23,125 nucleotides of DNA from positions 1 through 23,125 of IMG/VR virus record IMGVR_UViG_3300021957_002893; one strand, written 5' to 3'. The position numbers were made by a program, and so were the translations under genes. The DNA is from a virus. The notes beneath the pieces were generated by a model that searched no databases, was not told the origin of the DNA, and saw only the letters and a program-made list of their open reading frames with translations. Positions 6,680 through 13,108 of this stretch are shown piece after piece (position 1 is the first letter of the stretch; each line of letters starts with the position of its first letter).

Positions 6680-7536
6680 TTACACTAGAACAATTCAGTG
6701 CAATGATCCCTAGCAACAAAGACCCTAAAGCTTGGTACGATGCCGCTATTCCTATGTTTGAAGAATACGAAATCAATACACCAAATAGAATTGCTGGTTT
6801 CATGGCACAAACTTCACACGAGTCACTTGACTTCACACGCCTAACAGAAAACCTTAACTACAGTGAGAAAGCACTTAATAGTGTATTTGGTCGTTACTTT
6901 GGTAAAGGTAAAAACAAAAGGGATGCTAAAGATTATGCACGAAACCAAGAAAAAATCGCAAACTACGTCTACCAAGATGAGTTTAGATCAAAGCGCGGAG
7001 CTTTGGGAAACACTAATCCCGGCGATGGCTGGTTATTTCGAGGCAGAGGTATTAAGCAACTCACCGGGCGTAACAATTATGCCGCATTCGGAAAAAGTGT
7101 CGGTATGTCAGCCGAAGAAGCTGCTGGATATGTAGCTACTGAAAAAGGTGCTATGGAGTCTGCATGTTGGTTCTGGAAAAAGAATAAACTACAAAAGTGG
7201 GCTGATAAAGGCGACAATAAAGGTCTGACGAAGGCTATCAATGGTGGCACAATCGGACTCGAAGATAGAAATTCGAGATGGGATAACTGTTTAGCTATCT
7301 TAGGTGGAGAAATGCCTAAGAAGAAAGCGGCTAAAGCATCAAAGGGTGGTTCACGCACACTTCGCAAAGGTATGAAGGGTGATGACGTAGCTAAAATGCA
7401 AAAAGCATTGGGTATTACAGCCGATGGTGATTTTGGGTTTGGAACTCAAACAACTGTTAAAAAATGGCAAAAAATGAATGGTTTGGTTGCAGATGGTATC
7501 GTAGGACCTGCTACTCAAGCGAAAATGTTTAAATAA
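6676..7536 (+). CDS. Endolysin: GH19 glycosidase with C-terminal peptidoglycan-binding domain
   Basis: A 286-aa lysis enzyme. Residues about 1-210 form a GH19 chitinase/lysozyme-like domain: AGFMAQTSHES with candidate catalytic Glu49, TENLNYS with Glu58 as possible second acid, then GWLFRGRGIKQLTGRNNY (118-135), the family's substrate-cleft signature. Residues about 225-286 are a PG_binding_1 repeat (LRKGMKGDDVAKMQKALG, DGDFGFGTQTTVKKWQKMNG, VADGIVGPATQ). A Lys/Ala linker joins them. There is no signal peptide, so it would need a holin. It overlaps the upstream gene (ATGA) and is followed by a late promoter and spanin genes, forming a lysis cassette. It cleaves peptidoglycan glycan strands, as known for phage GH19 lysins. 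Confidence 0.88.
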   Translation: MITLEQFSAMIPSNKDPKAWYDAAIPMFEEYEINTPNRIAGFMAQTSHESLDFTRLTENLNYSEKALNSVFGRYFGKGKNKRDAKDYARNQEKIANYVYQDEFRSKRGALGNTNPGDGWLFRGRGIKQLTGRNNYAAFGKSVGMSAEEAAGYVATEKGAMESACWFWKKNKLQKWADKGDNKGLTKAINGGTIGLEDRNSRWDNCLAILGGEMPKKKAAKASKGGSRTLRKGMKGDDVAKMQKALGITADGDFGFGTQTTVKKWQKMNGLVADGIVGPATQAKMFK

Positions 7537-7544
7537 TATAAATA
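7537..7544 (+). promoter_or_regulatory. T4-type late promoter octamer TATAAATA
   Basis: A perfect octamer immediately after the endolysin stop codon and 30 bases before the ATG of the gp67-like gene, which has a strong Shine-Dalgarno AAGGAG (7563-7568). Confidence 0.78.
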
Positions 7545-7574
7545 GAAGAATAAATCAATAAAAAGGAGATAGAA

Positions 7575-7817
7575 ATGTCTTTAGAAAAAATCGTACAATC
7601 TGCACTAGCAGAACAGCCAATTGAAATGAAAGAAGCATTTGCAGAAGCAATGCAAGAGCGTATCGCAATGGCTTTAGAAGAAAAGTATAAGAAAATGGCT
7701 GATTCGGCTGACGACATGGAAGACGAAGCTGATTCTGATGATGAAGATGATGATGCAGAAGATGCCAAAAAGAAAAAAGACGATGATGATGATGAGGACG
7801 ATGCTGAAGACGAATAG
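7575..7817 (+). CDS. 67: Prohead core protein, T4 gp67-like
   Basis: An 80-aa protein, the same length as T4 gp67. The first half is amphipathic helix (MSLEKIVQSALAEQPIEMKE, AFAEAMQERIAMALEEKYKK) and the second half is almost purely acidic, with runs of Asp/Glu broken by one Lys cluster. This architecture matches gp67 (PIP), a prohead core component cleaved to acidic internal peptides by the gp21 protease. The start is firm: AAGGAG lies 6 bases before ATG 7575 and a perfect late promoter is just upstream. In T4, gene 67 lies beside 68, 21, 22 and 23; here it lies between endolysin and spanin genes, so the gene order is rearranged. Composition alone could mislead, hence moderate confidence. 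Confidence 0.62.
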   Translation: MSLEKIVQSALAEQPIEMKEAFAEAMQERIAMALEEKYKKMADSADDMEDEADSDDEDDDAEDAKKKKDDDDDEDDAEDE

Positions 7818-7834
7818 TCTTTAGTGGTTTTATT

Positions 7835-8359
7835 ATGCCATCTTTCGTATATTTTGGAATAATCCTTTTAGCCTTGGGTGGTGCAGGTAGTGTTTACTAC
7901 AAGTCCACCCAAGCTACTATTATGGAATTAACAGAATATAATGCTACTTTAACTGCACAAGTAGAACAGATAGCAAAAGTCAATGAAAAGAACATTGCAA
8001 CTATTGCTAATATGCAAGCCAATTTTGAGAAGCAACGTCAACAGTTTGACGAACTTCAAGAATCTTTCACCGAAATACAATCACAGAAAAATGATTTACA
8101 GAAACGTCTAGGCAAACATGATCTAGGCGCACTAGCTGTTGCCAAACCTGGTCTTGTTGGTCGAGTTATTAATGGCGCAACAGCTAAGGCAAATCGTTGT
8201 TTTGAATTGGAAACAGGTGCGGAACTAACAGATAATGAAAGGAATGCCAAAAATGCAAAAGCGTTTAATAGCGAGTGTCCTTGGATTTACGATGATCTTG
8301 TCTCTAGGGGCTTGCTCGGAACGGAATCCAGTGGAACCGCCACCACGAGTGATAACTGA
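7835..8359 (+). CDS. Probable i-spanin (Rz-like inner-membrane protein)
   Basis: A 174-aa protein with an N-terminal membrane anchor (residues about 4-21, FVYFGIILLALGGAGSVYY), a long predicted coiled coil (about 26-93, rich in Gln/Glu/Asn), then a C-terminal domain with C122 and C148. This is the layout of i-spanins: anchor in the inner membrane and periplasmic coil. The second gene starting inside its 3' part in another reading frame encodes a lipoprotein, the classic Rz/Rz1 arrangement. It follows the endolysin and gp67-like genes under the late promoter at 7537. It would join the o-spanin to fuse inner and outer membranes at the final lysis step. The ribosome binding site is weak. Confidence 0.7.
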   Translation: MPSFVYFGIILLALGGAGSVYYKSTQATIMELTEYNATLTAQVEQIAKVNEKNIATIANMQANFEKQRQQFDELQESFTEIQSQKNDLQKRLGKHDLGALAVAKPGLVGRVINGATAKANRCFELETGAELTDNERNAKNAKAFNSECPWIYDDLVSRGLLGTESSGTATTSDN

Positions 8360-8612
8360 AACTGAGTACGTACAGCCAAGCAAACCAATAGTACCCTCAA
8401 TCAATCCTCTTAATATGAGAGAAATTGAGTTCATTATCGTGACCCCCGAAAATGTAGACCAAGTGTTTGAAGATATTAAGTCTGATGACGTAGTTATATT
8501 TGGTGTTACAGATCAAGGTTATGATGACATTGCATTGAACCTTGCTGATCTACGTGCATACATCCAACAACAAAAAAAGATAATTGCTATATACGAAAAT
8601 CAGTATGACTAA
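8253..8612 (+). CDS. Probable o-spanin (Rz1-like outer-membrane lipoprotein), overlapping the i-spanin gene
   Basis: A 119-aa protein from ATG 8253, chosen because AAAGGA (8238-8243) sits 9 bases upstream; ATGs at 8235 and 8244 are in frame but lack such a site. The N-terminus MQKRLIASVLGFTMILSLGA followed by Cys21 is a lipoprotein signal peptide with lipobox LGAC. After it come a Pro-rich stretch (NPVEPPPRV) and a C-terminal helix. The first 107 bases lie inside the i-spanin gene in a different frame, as in Rz/Rz1 pairs. It is longer than lambda Rz1, but o-spanin length varies widely. Outer-membrane location is inferred; no Asp at position +2 is present (it is Ser), consistent with export to the outer membrane. 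Confidence 0.7.
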   Translation: MQKRLIASVLGFTMILSLGACSERNPVEPPPRVITETEYVQPSKPIVPSINPLNMREIEFIIVTPENVDQVFEDIKSDDVVIFGVTDQGYDDIALNLADLRAYIQQQKKIIAIYENQYD

Positions 8613-8630
8613 TAAGCATAACGGATATTC

Positions 8631-8643
8631 GACAAATTTTGTC
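8631..8643. repeat. 13-bp perfect inverted repeat in the 8613-8767 gap
   Basis: GACAAA and TTTGTC flank a single T, giving an uninterrupted dyad. It lies about 20 bases upstream of a late promoter octamer (8664) and could be an operator or a chance AT-rich palindrome. The rest of the 155-base gap shows no tRNA or convincing ORF; a 15-codon ORF at 8716-8763 has no ribosome binding site. Confidence 0.35.
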
Positions 8644-8663
8644 TAGTATGTGGTACTATTATG

Positions 8664-8671
8664 TATAAATA
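8664..8671 (+). promoter_or_regulatory. T4-type late promoter octamer TATAAATA
   Basis: A perfect octamer in the intergenic gap after the o-spanin gene, about 97 bases before the TTG start at 8768. Its leader would be the longest among the late transcripts here. Confidence 0.72.
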
Positions 8672-8767
8672 CAGTTGAATATGTATATTATTTCTATTGT
8701 GATTAAATTATAATCATGGAGTTCGCCACTAGCCTCCGTTATCAAAAGGCATTAAAGGAATAATATT

Positions 8768-9259
8768 TTGTCGAAAGAAACTAATTGGGAAACTGATATA
8801 CGCCTAATACAAAGTGATATCAAACAGATTAACAAGTTCTTTGGCAAAGTCGAGAAATCAATCGATCAAATGTCAGAACTGTCTAAGAATGTAGCAGTGC
8901 AATCAGAGATTCTAGATTTCACTAAAGAAAAGCTTGACGTTGTTGAAAAATTGTGCGAAGAGACTAAACGTACTGACGAATTGCGAATGAATGTTCTTTC
9001 GGATCGTTTGGAAGAGTATAGAAGGTCTGCACGAGAAGATCACCAAAAATTAGCAGAACACAATGCACAGAAACGAACAAACTCTAACAAAGAGATAATA
9101 GATAGATTAGATTCAATAGAACACAGTCTTCATATGCGTATCAATGCTGAAAGCAAAAAGATTTCTGTCTTGGAAAATTGGCGCTATTATATGATGGGTG
9201 TAGGTGGAGTTTTACTTTTGTTGGTAGCAAGAATAAATTGGCCTGATCTTTTTAGTTGA
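8768..9259 (+). CDS. Coiled-coil protein with C-terminal membrane anchor (holin-like or XhlA-like)
   Basis: A 163-aa protein starting at TTG 8768, supported by AAAGGA (8754-8759) 8 bases upstream. Residues about 8-140 are charged and heptad-like, with no Pro or Cys cluster. One hydrophobic segment (about 141-156, YYMMGVGGVLLLLVARI) lies near the C-terminus and is followed by a short tail ending at S163. The topology of a soluble coil plus C-terminal anchor resembles XhlA-type lysis accessory proteins and many unnamed phage proteins. It follows the lysis genes and a late promoter, so a role in lysis or membrane attachment is plausible, but no homologue can be named with certainty. Its last codons overlap the early promoter of the primase operon. 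Confidence 0.55.
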   Translation: MSKETNWETDIRLIQSDIKQINKFFGKVEKSIDQMSELSKNVAVQSEILDFTKEKLDVVEKLCEETKRTDELRMNVLSDRLEEYRRSAREDHQKLAEHNAQKRTNSNKEIIDRLDSIEHSLHMRINAESKKISVLENWRYYMMGVGGVLLLLVARINWPDLFS

Positions 9260-9283
9260 CAAACCATCCTATTAGTGTATACT
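9256..9283 (+). promoter_or_regulatory. Strong sigma70-type promoter of the primase operon
   Basis: Consensus -35 TTGACA (9256-9261), 16-base spacer and -10 TATACT (9278-9283). It lies 31 bases before the primase ATG 9315 and overlaps the stop of the preceding gene, marking the switch from late to early/replication genes. Confidence 0.75.
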
Positions 9284-9314
9284 GATTACATCTGAATAAT
9301 AGGAACTTTATATA

Positions 9315-10334
9315 ATGGTAGATTTTGTAGATATACAGTATGCTCAGATGCTTTCTGGTCGTCTGGATAACTTTCGTATCAAACACACTAACCCATATAG
9401 AATTAACTTTAGGTGTCCCATATGTGGCGACTCCAAGAAGAAACGTTCTATGGCTCGTGGTTGGCTGTTAGAGCGTGACAACAAACTTACCTTCTACTGT
9501 CATAACTGTGGTGCTTCACAAGGCTTTCCTTGGTTCTTGAAGGGGCAAGATCAACAGATGTATAATGATTATGTTGCTGAGAAGTTTGTTAATAGAGCAA
9601 ACAACAGTGTCAGTGCAACTCCTGGGGATGAACAGTGGAAAGCATCAGCCCCCGTTTTCAAAAAGAAGTATGTAGACCCATTGACAAAGATCAAGAAGGT
9701 TTCTGCTCTGAAATTTGATCACCCAGCTAAGCGTTACATTCAAGAACGTAAAATACCTACAAAGCATCATTACCGCTTGTACTATGCACAGAAGTTCCAA
9801 GCTTGGATTAATGAGATTGTACCTAATAAATTCCCTAATATCATTAAGGACGAACCACGTCTTGTGATACCATTTATTGATGAAGATGGTAAATGCTTTG
9901 GTGTGTCTGCACGTTCCTTTGATCCTAATACATCACTACGTTACATAATTATTATGTTCGAAGAAAAGCCAAAGATATTCGGTTTGGATACAGTTGATAT
10001 GACCCAACCTTACTATATAGTAGAGGGTGCTATTGATAGCATGTTCTTGTCCAATGCTATCGCTATGAATGGTGCTGAGGGCAACAGCAATTCTGCAAAC
10101 CAGAATGCAGTTTATGTATTCGATGCAGAGCCACGTAATAAGGAGATACACGCCCGTATGGAGAAAGTAATCAAGAATGGTTACAAAATCTGCATATGGC
10201 CTACAGACGTCCCAGCAAAGGATATAAACGATATGTATCTCAAAGGACTTACCGAAGTCGAGAAACTAATAGAAGAAAACACTTACCAAGGATTGGTAGC
10301 AGAACTAAAACTTTCAGCGTGGAGAAAAACATGA
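9315..10334 (+). CDS. 61: DNA primase, T4 gp61-like
   Basis: A 339-aa protein, nearly the length of T4 gp61. An N-terminal zinc ribbon is clear: CPICGDS with C34 and C37, then C62 and C65 in YCHNCGASQGF. The TOPRIM-type catalytic core shows YIVEGAIDSMFL (234-245, Glu237) and VYVFDAEPRN (266-275, Asp270), plus KDINDMYLKG (302-311). It synthesises RNA primers for lagging-strand replication, normally with the gp41 helicase, which is not in this window. It is the first gene after the promoter at 9256 and its stop overlaps the DHFR start (ATGA), tying primer synthesis to dNTP synthesis in one transcript. Confidence 0.88.
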   Translation: MVDFVDIQYAQMLSGRLDNFRIKHTNPYRINFRCPICGDSKKKRSMARGWLLERDNKLTFYCHNCGASQGFPWFLKGQDQQMYNDYVAEKFVNRANNSVSATPGDEQWKASAPVFKKKYVDPLTKIKKVSALKFDHPAKRYIQERKIPTKHHYRLYYAQKFQAWINEIVPNKFPNIIKDEPRLVIPFIDEDGKCFGVSARSFDPNTSLRYIIIMFEEKPKIFGLDTVDMTQPYYIVEGAIDSMFLSNAIAMNGAEGNSNSANQNAVYVFDAEPRNKEIHARMEKVIKNGYKICIWPTDVPAKDINDMYLKGLTEVEKLIEENTYQGLVAELKLSAWRKT

Positions 10335-10822
10335 CAGTTAACGTAATTTTAGCGACGGAGTTGAACTTTGGTATTGGTAATGATGGCGACATGCCATGGC
10401 CTAGAAACAAAGAAGATATGTCTTGGTTTAAACAGAACACAGGCGAAGATATTGTCGTTATGGGCAGAAAGACTTGGGACTCGATTGGAAAAAAGAAGTT
10501 GCCCAACAGAACAAACATCGTTATCACATCAAAAGAACTAGAGGGCGCTGATCATGTGTTCTCTGGCGATATGGGAGAGATTATCGAAAAGATTAAAGGA
10601 TTGTATCTAGCAGATAGAGACATTTGGATTATGGGTGGGGCAGAGATATATGACCAAGCAATCCCTTATGCAGATAAACTTTACTTAACTACGTTTAACG
10701 ATAATTATATATGTGATACATATGTAGAAGAAAATATTGTTGTCAAATTCCCTTATGTCGAGTATTGGGTAGATAAACCTAAAATTTCATTTATGATTAG
10801 GAGCAAACATAAAGATGCATGA
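10331..10822 (+). CDS. folA: Dihydrofolate reductase
   Basis: A 163-aa DHFR. The start is ATG 10331, overlapping the primase stop with GGAG (10321-10324) 6 bases upstream; an in-frame ATG at 10196 would add 45 basic residues lying inside the primase gene and is rejected. Visible motifs: VNVILATELNFGIGNDGDMPW (substrate/NADPH loop), VVMGRKTWDSI, LPNRTNIVIT and the NADPH-binding IWIMGGAEIYDQAI. It regenerates tetrahydrofolate used by thymidylate synthase, whose gene overlaps its 3' end by 8 bases. The frd-td pairing is typical of T4-like phages. Confidence 0.92.
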   Translation: MTVNVILATELNFGIGNDGDMPWPRNKEDMSWFKQNTGEDIVVMGRKTWDSIGKKKLPNRTNIVITSKELEGADHVFSGDMGEIIEKIKGLYLADRDIWIMGGAEIYDQAIPYADKLYLTTFNDNYICDTYVEENIVVKFPYVEYWVDKPKISFMIRSKHKDA

Positions 10823-11705
10823 TTATAGTAGACTACTAAGAGTTATTATGGAACAAGGGCGTGACGTGGCTGATAGGACAGGCACAGGCACACGTTCCAT
10901 TTTTGGTCATCAAATGAGGTTTAACCTAGAGGATGGCTTCCCTGCGGTCACTACTAAGCGCTTAGCATGGAAATCAGTAGTGGGAGAACTACTATGGTTT
11001 TTAGAGGGTTCTACAGATGAGCGTAGATTAGCTGAATTGACCTATGGTAAAAGTCGTGAGTGGATTGAGGATAAGAATACAATCTGGACTGCTAATGCCA
11101 ATAAACAAGGTGTTGACTTGGGATATCAGAACCATAAGTTCTACAAAGAACTAGGACCTGTATACGGAAGTCAATGGAGAGACTTTAATGGTTTTGACCA
11201 ACTTGAGTATATCTTAGATGAAATAACTCACAACCCTGATAGCCGACGTATCATTCTTAATGCTTGGAATGCTTCTGAGGTTGATGAAATGACACTACCA
11301 CCTTGTCACGTAATGGCACAGTTTAGAGTGTATGATGGCAAACTAAGCTGTCAGTTATATCAAAGAAGTGCTGATGTGTTCCTTGGCGTACCTTTTAACA
11401 TTGCTTCATATGCTTTGCTTACCCACATACTCGCAAGACATTGTAATCTTGGTGTTGGTGACTTGGTACATACTCTTGGTGATGCTCACATTTACAATGA
11501 TCACTTTGAACAAGTAGAAGAACAACTAGGGCGCAGTGAATACGATTTACCCCAACTTGATATTGATGATAGCTTCGATTTGAATTGTGTCTTCGATATG
11601 GATTCAGAATATCATTGGGGTTCGTTTGGACTTAATGACGCAGATAAAATAAAATTGACAAATTATTTGCATCATGATACAATAAAAGCCAATATGTCCG
11701 TATAA
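10815..11705 (+). CDS. thyA: Thymidylate synthase
   Basis: A 296-aa ThyA converting dUMP to dTMP with methylene-tetrahydrofolate. Motifs include GRDVADRTGTGTRSIFG (15-31), the catalytic Cys164 in LPPCHVMAQF, QRSADVFLGVPFN (183-195) and GDLVHTLGDAHIYNDH (215-230). Asn195 in PFNIASY is the residue expected for dUMP rather than dCMP, so a dCMP hydroxymethylase is less likely. Length is slightly above the E. coli enzyme (264). The ATG at 10815 overlaps the DHFR stop; AGGAG at about 10799 is 11 bases upstream. An early promoter for the nrd genes is embedded in its 3' end. Confidence 0.93.
   Translation: MHDYSRLLRVIMEQGRDVADRTGTGTRSIFGHQMRFNLEDGFPAVTTKRLAWKSVVGELLWFLEGSTDERRLAELTYGKSREWIEDKNTIWTANANKQGVDLGYQNHKFYKELGPVYGSQWRDFNGFDQLEYILDEITHNPDSRRIILNAWNASEVDEMTLPPCHVMAQFRVYDGKLSCQLYQRSADVFLGVPFNIASYALLTHILARHCNLGVGDLVHTLGDAHIYNDHFEQVEEQLGRSEYDLPQLDIDDSFDLNCVFDMDSEYHWGSFGLNDADKIKLTNYLHHDTIKANMSV
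11655..11683 (+). promoter_or_regulatory. Sigma70-type promoter upstream of the nrd operon
   Basis: TTGACA (11655-11660), 17-base spacer and TACAAT (11678-11683), close to consensus and lying within the last codons of thyA. It would give nrdB-nrdA-hemA a leader of about 135 bases. Confidence 0.65.
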
Positions 11706-11709
11706 GATG

Positions 11710-11796
11710 TTATAAATAAACTAACCAAGTCAGCGTACCTATAGCTGTCAAATTCCCATAGAATACCATATATGCCCACCGTTTAGGTGTTGGCAT
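11710..11796 (-). CDS. Possible antisense small membrane protein ORF (28 aa)
   Basis: On the minus strand an ORF starts at ATG 11796 and ends at TAA 11710. It encodes a short basic start (MPTPKRWAYM) followed by a hydrophobic stretch ending TLTWLVYL. The same frame remains open upstream into the start of nrdB and there encodes another hydrophobic run (LTFIGLFVLVTN), giving up to about 47 codons if a non-ATG start is used. No clear ribosome binding site or minus-strand promoter is seen, and every other gene is on the plus strand. The membrane-protein character of two successive segments is unusual for chance sequence, but this is weak evidence. Confidence 0.28.
   Translation of the reverse strand: MPTPKRWAYMVFYGNLTAIGTLTWLVYL
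11711..11718 (+). promoter_or_regulatory. T4-type late promoter octamer TATAAATA
   Basis: A perfect octamer five bases after the thyA stop, about 108 bases before nrdB. With the nearby sigma70 promoter it would allow nrd expression both early and late. Confidence 0.65.
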
Positions 11797-11797
11797 A
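11771..11797 (+). other. Leader hairpin upstream of nrdB
   Basis: TATGCC (11771-11776) pairs with GGCATA (11792-11797) and CACC (11777-11780) pairs with GGTG (11786-11789), leaving loop GTTTA and a 2-base TT bulge. No T-run follows, so it is not an intrinsic terminator. It lies 29 bases before the nrdB ATG and could shape the leader RNA; it also coincides with the start of the antisense ORF. Confidence 0.4.
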
Positions 11798-11825
11798 TTA
11801 GTCACTAAAACAAAGAGGCCGATGA

Positions 11826-13094
11826 ATGTTAAATACCACAGAAATAAGAACAGTTAATTACGTAACTAAGCGTGACGGAACCACCAAAGACTTTGATGAT
11901 CAAAAGATTTCACTTGCTGTAACTAAGGCAATGAAAAGTATTGGTATGAGAAGCAAATACTTAGCAAGCGAAGTAACAGAAGAAACTGTAGACATGATTA
12001 ATCATGAATCAGATGATGTTATTGTCGATGTTGATACAGTACACAGAACAGTGGAAAATGTTATGATGGATAAAGGTCTACATGATCTTGCAAGAGAATA
12101 TATCCTTTTTCGTTATAATAACAAACCAGACATCTTTCGTAAAAGAACAAGTCTGAAACCATATGAGTATCCACAACTTGTAGAGTTTACAGATGCTATC
12201 CGACACTCTTATTGGGTACATACAGAATTTAACTATTCTTCTGACATTCAAGATATGAAAGTTAAGATGGAGCCACAAGAAGTAGAGATTGTTAAGAAAG
12301 CTATGTTGGCTATCTCTCAGATCGAAGTTGCTGTTAAAACGTTCTGGGCAAAGATTGGTGATCGTTTCCCTAAGCCAGAAGTGGCGGCTGTTGGTATTAC
12401 ATTTGGTGAATCAGAAGTGCGTCATGCTGATGCGTATTCTAACTTGATTGAGATTATGGGTCTTAATGAAGAATTTGAAAAAGTTGTAGAAGTACCTGCA
12501 ATGAAAAAGCGTATTGCATATCTCGAACAGTCTATTGGTTCGCCAGCAGACGATAAAGACTATTTCCACAAGATCATTCTATTCTCTATGTTTGTAGAGA
12601 ACGTATCGCTGTTCAGTCAGTTCTTGATCATGATGGCATTTAATAAACACAAGAATGTTCTCAAGGGTATCTCAAATGCCGTTGAAGCGACATCAAAAGA
12701 AGAAGATATTCACGCTCGTTTTGGGTTTGAACTCGTGAATATTATACGTGAAGAAAACCCCGATTGGTTTGACAAGGATAGCAACGCTGAGGTAAATCGC
12801 CTTTGTCGTGATGCGTTTAAAGCTGAGTCAGCCATTGTAGATTGGATTTATGATGATTATGATTTAGACTTCTTACCTAAACAAACAGTGAAAGAATTTC
12901 TTAAGCATCGTTTCAATCAGTCCCTAAAGGCTATTGACATGAAGCCTTTATATGAAGTAGACGAAGAAGCAATTCGTAGTACGGATTGGTTTGTAGAAGA
13001 AATTCTCAGCACAAAGAACGTAGACTTCTTTGTGAAGCGTTCTACTGCATATTCAAAGAAAACCAAAGCCTTCACTGAAGATGATTTATTTTAA
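11826..13094 (+). CDS. nrdB: Ribonucleotide reductase class I beta subunit with N-terminal ATP-cone
   Basis: A 422-aa NrdB, longer than usual (about 340-375) because residues about 12-100 form an ATP-cone (VTKRDGTTKDFDDQKI ... TVHRTVENVM ... HDLAREYILFR). The ferritin-like core carries the expected diiron ligands: Glu167, Glu197 and His200 (EVRH), Glu258 (VENVSLF), Glu293 and His296 (EEDIH), plus radical Tyr204 in HADAYS. The C-terminal tail (STAYSKKTKAFTEDDLF) holds the radical-transfer Tyr and the peptide that docks on NrdA. AAGAGG at 11813-11818 is 7 bases before ATG 11826. It supplies the Tyr radical for dNTP synthesis. ATP-cones usually sit on NrdA; a cone on NrdB is known in a few bacteria such as Leeuwenhoekiella. 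Confidence 0.92.
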   Translation: MLNTTEIRTVNYVTKRDGTTKDFDDQKISLAVTKAMKSIGMRSKYLASEVTEETVDMINHESDDVIVDVDTVHRTVENVMMDKGLHDLAREYILFRYNNKPDIFRKRTSLKPYEYPQLVEFTDAIRHSYWVHTEFNYSSDIQDMKVKMEPQEVEIVKKAMLAISQIEVAVKTFWAKIGDRFPKPEVAAVGITFGESEVRHADAYSNLIEIMGLNEEFEKVVEVPAMKKRIAYLEQSIGSPADDKDYFHKIILFSMFVENVSLFSQFLIMMAFNKHKNVLKGISNAVEATSKEEDIHARFGFELVNIIREENPDWFDKDSNAEVNRLCRDAFKAESAIVDWIYDDYDLDFLPKQTVKEFLKHRFNQSLKAIDMKPLYEVDEEAIRSTDWFVEEILSTKNVDFFVKRSTAYSKKTKAFTEDDLF

Positions 13095-13108
13095 GAAAGA
13101 AAAAACAA

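Noticed and set aside
8716-8763. 15-codon ORF before the TTG-start gene
   Set aside because: No ribosome binding site and too short; considered as a leader peptide but unsupported.
8613-8767. tRNA or small RNA gene in the 155-base gap
   Set aside because: No cloverleaf, T-loop GTTCGA or CCA-type end seen on either strand.
10196-10330. N-terminal extension of DHFR
   Set aside because: Adds 45 basic residues overlapping the primase core, while ATG 10331 has a good ribosome binding site and begins at the normal DHFR N-terminus.
10815-11705. dCMP hydroxymethylase instead of thymidylate synthase
   Set aside because: Asn195 in PFNIASY and the full ThyA motif set favour dUMP as substrate.
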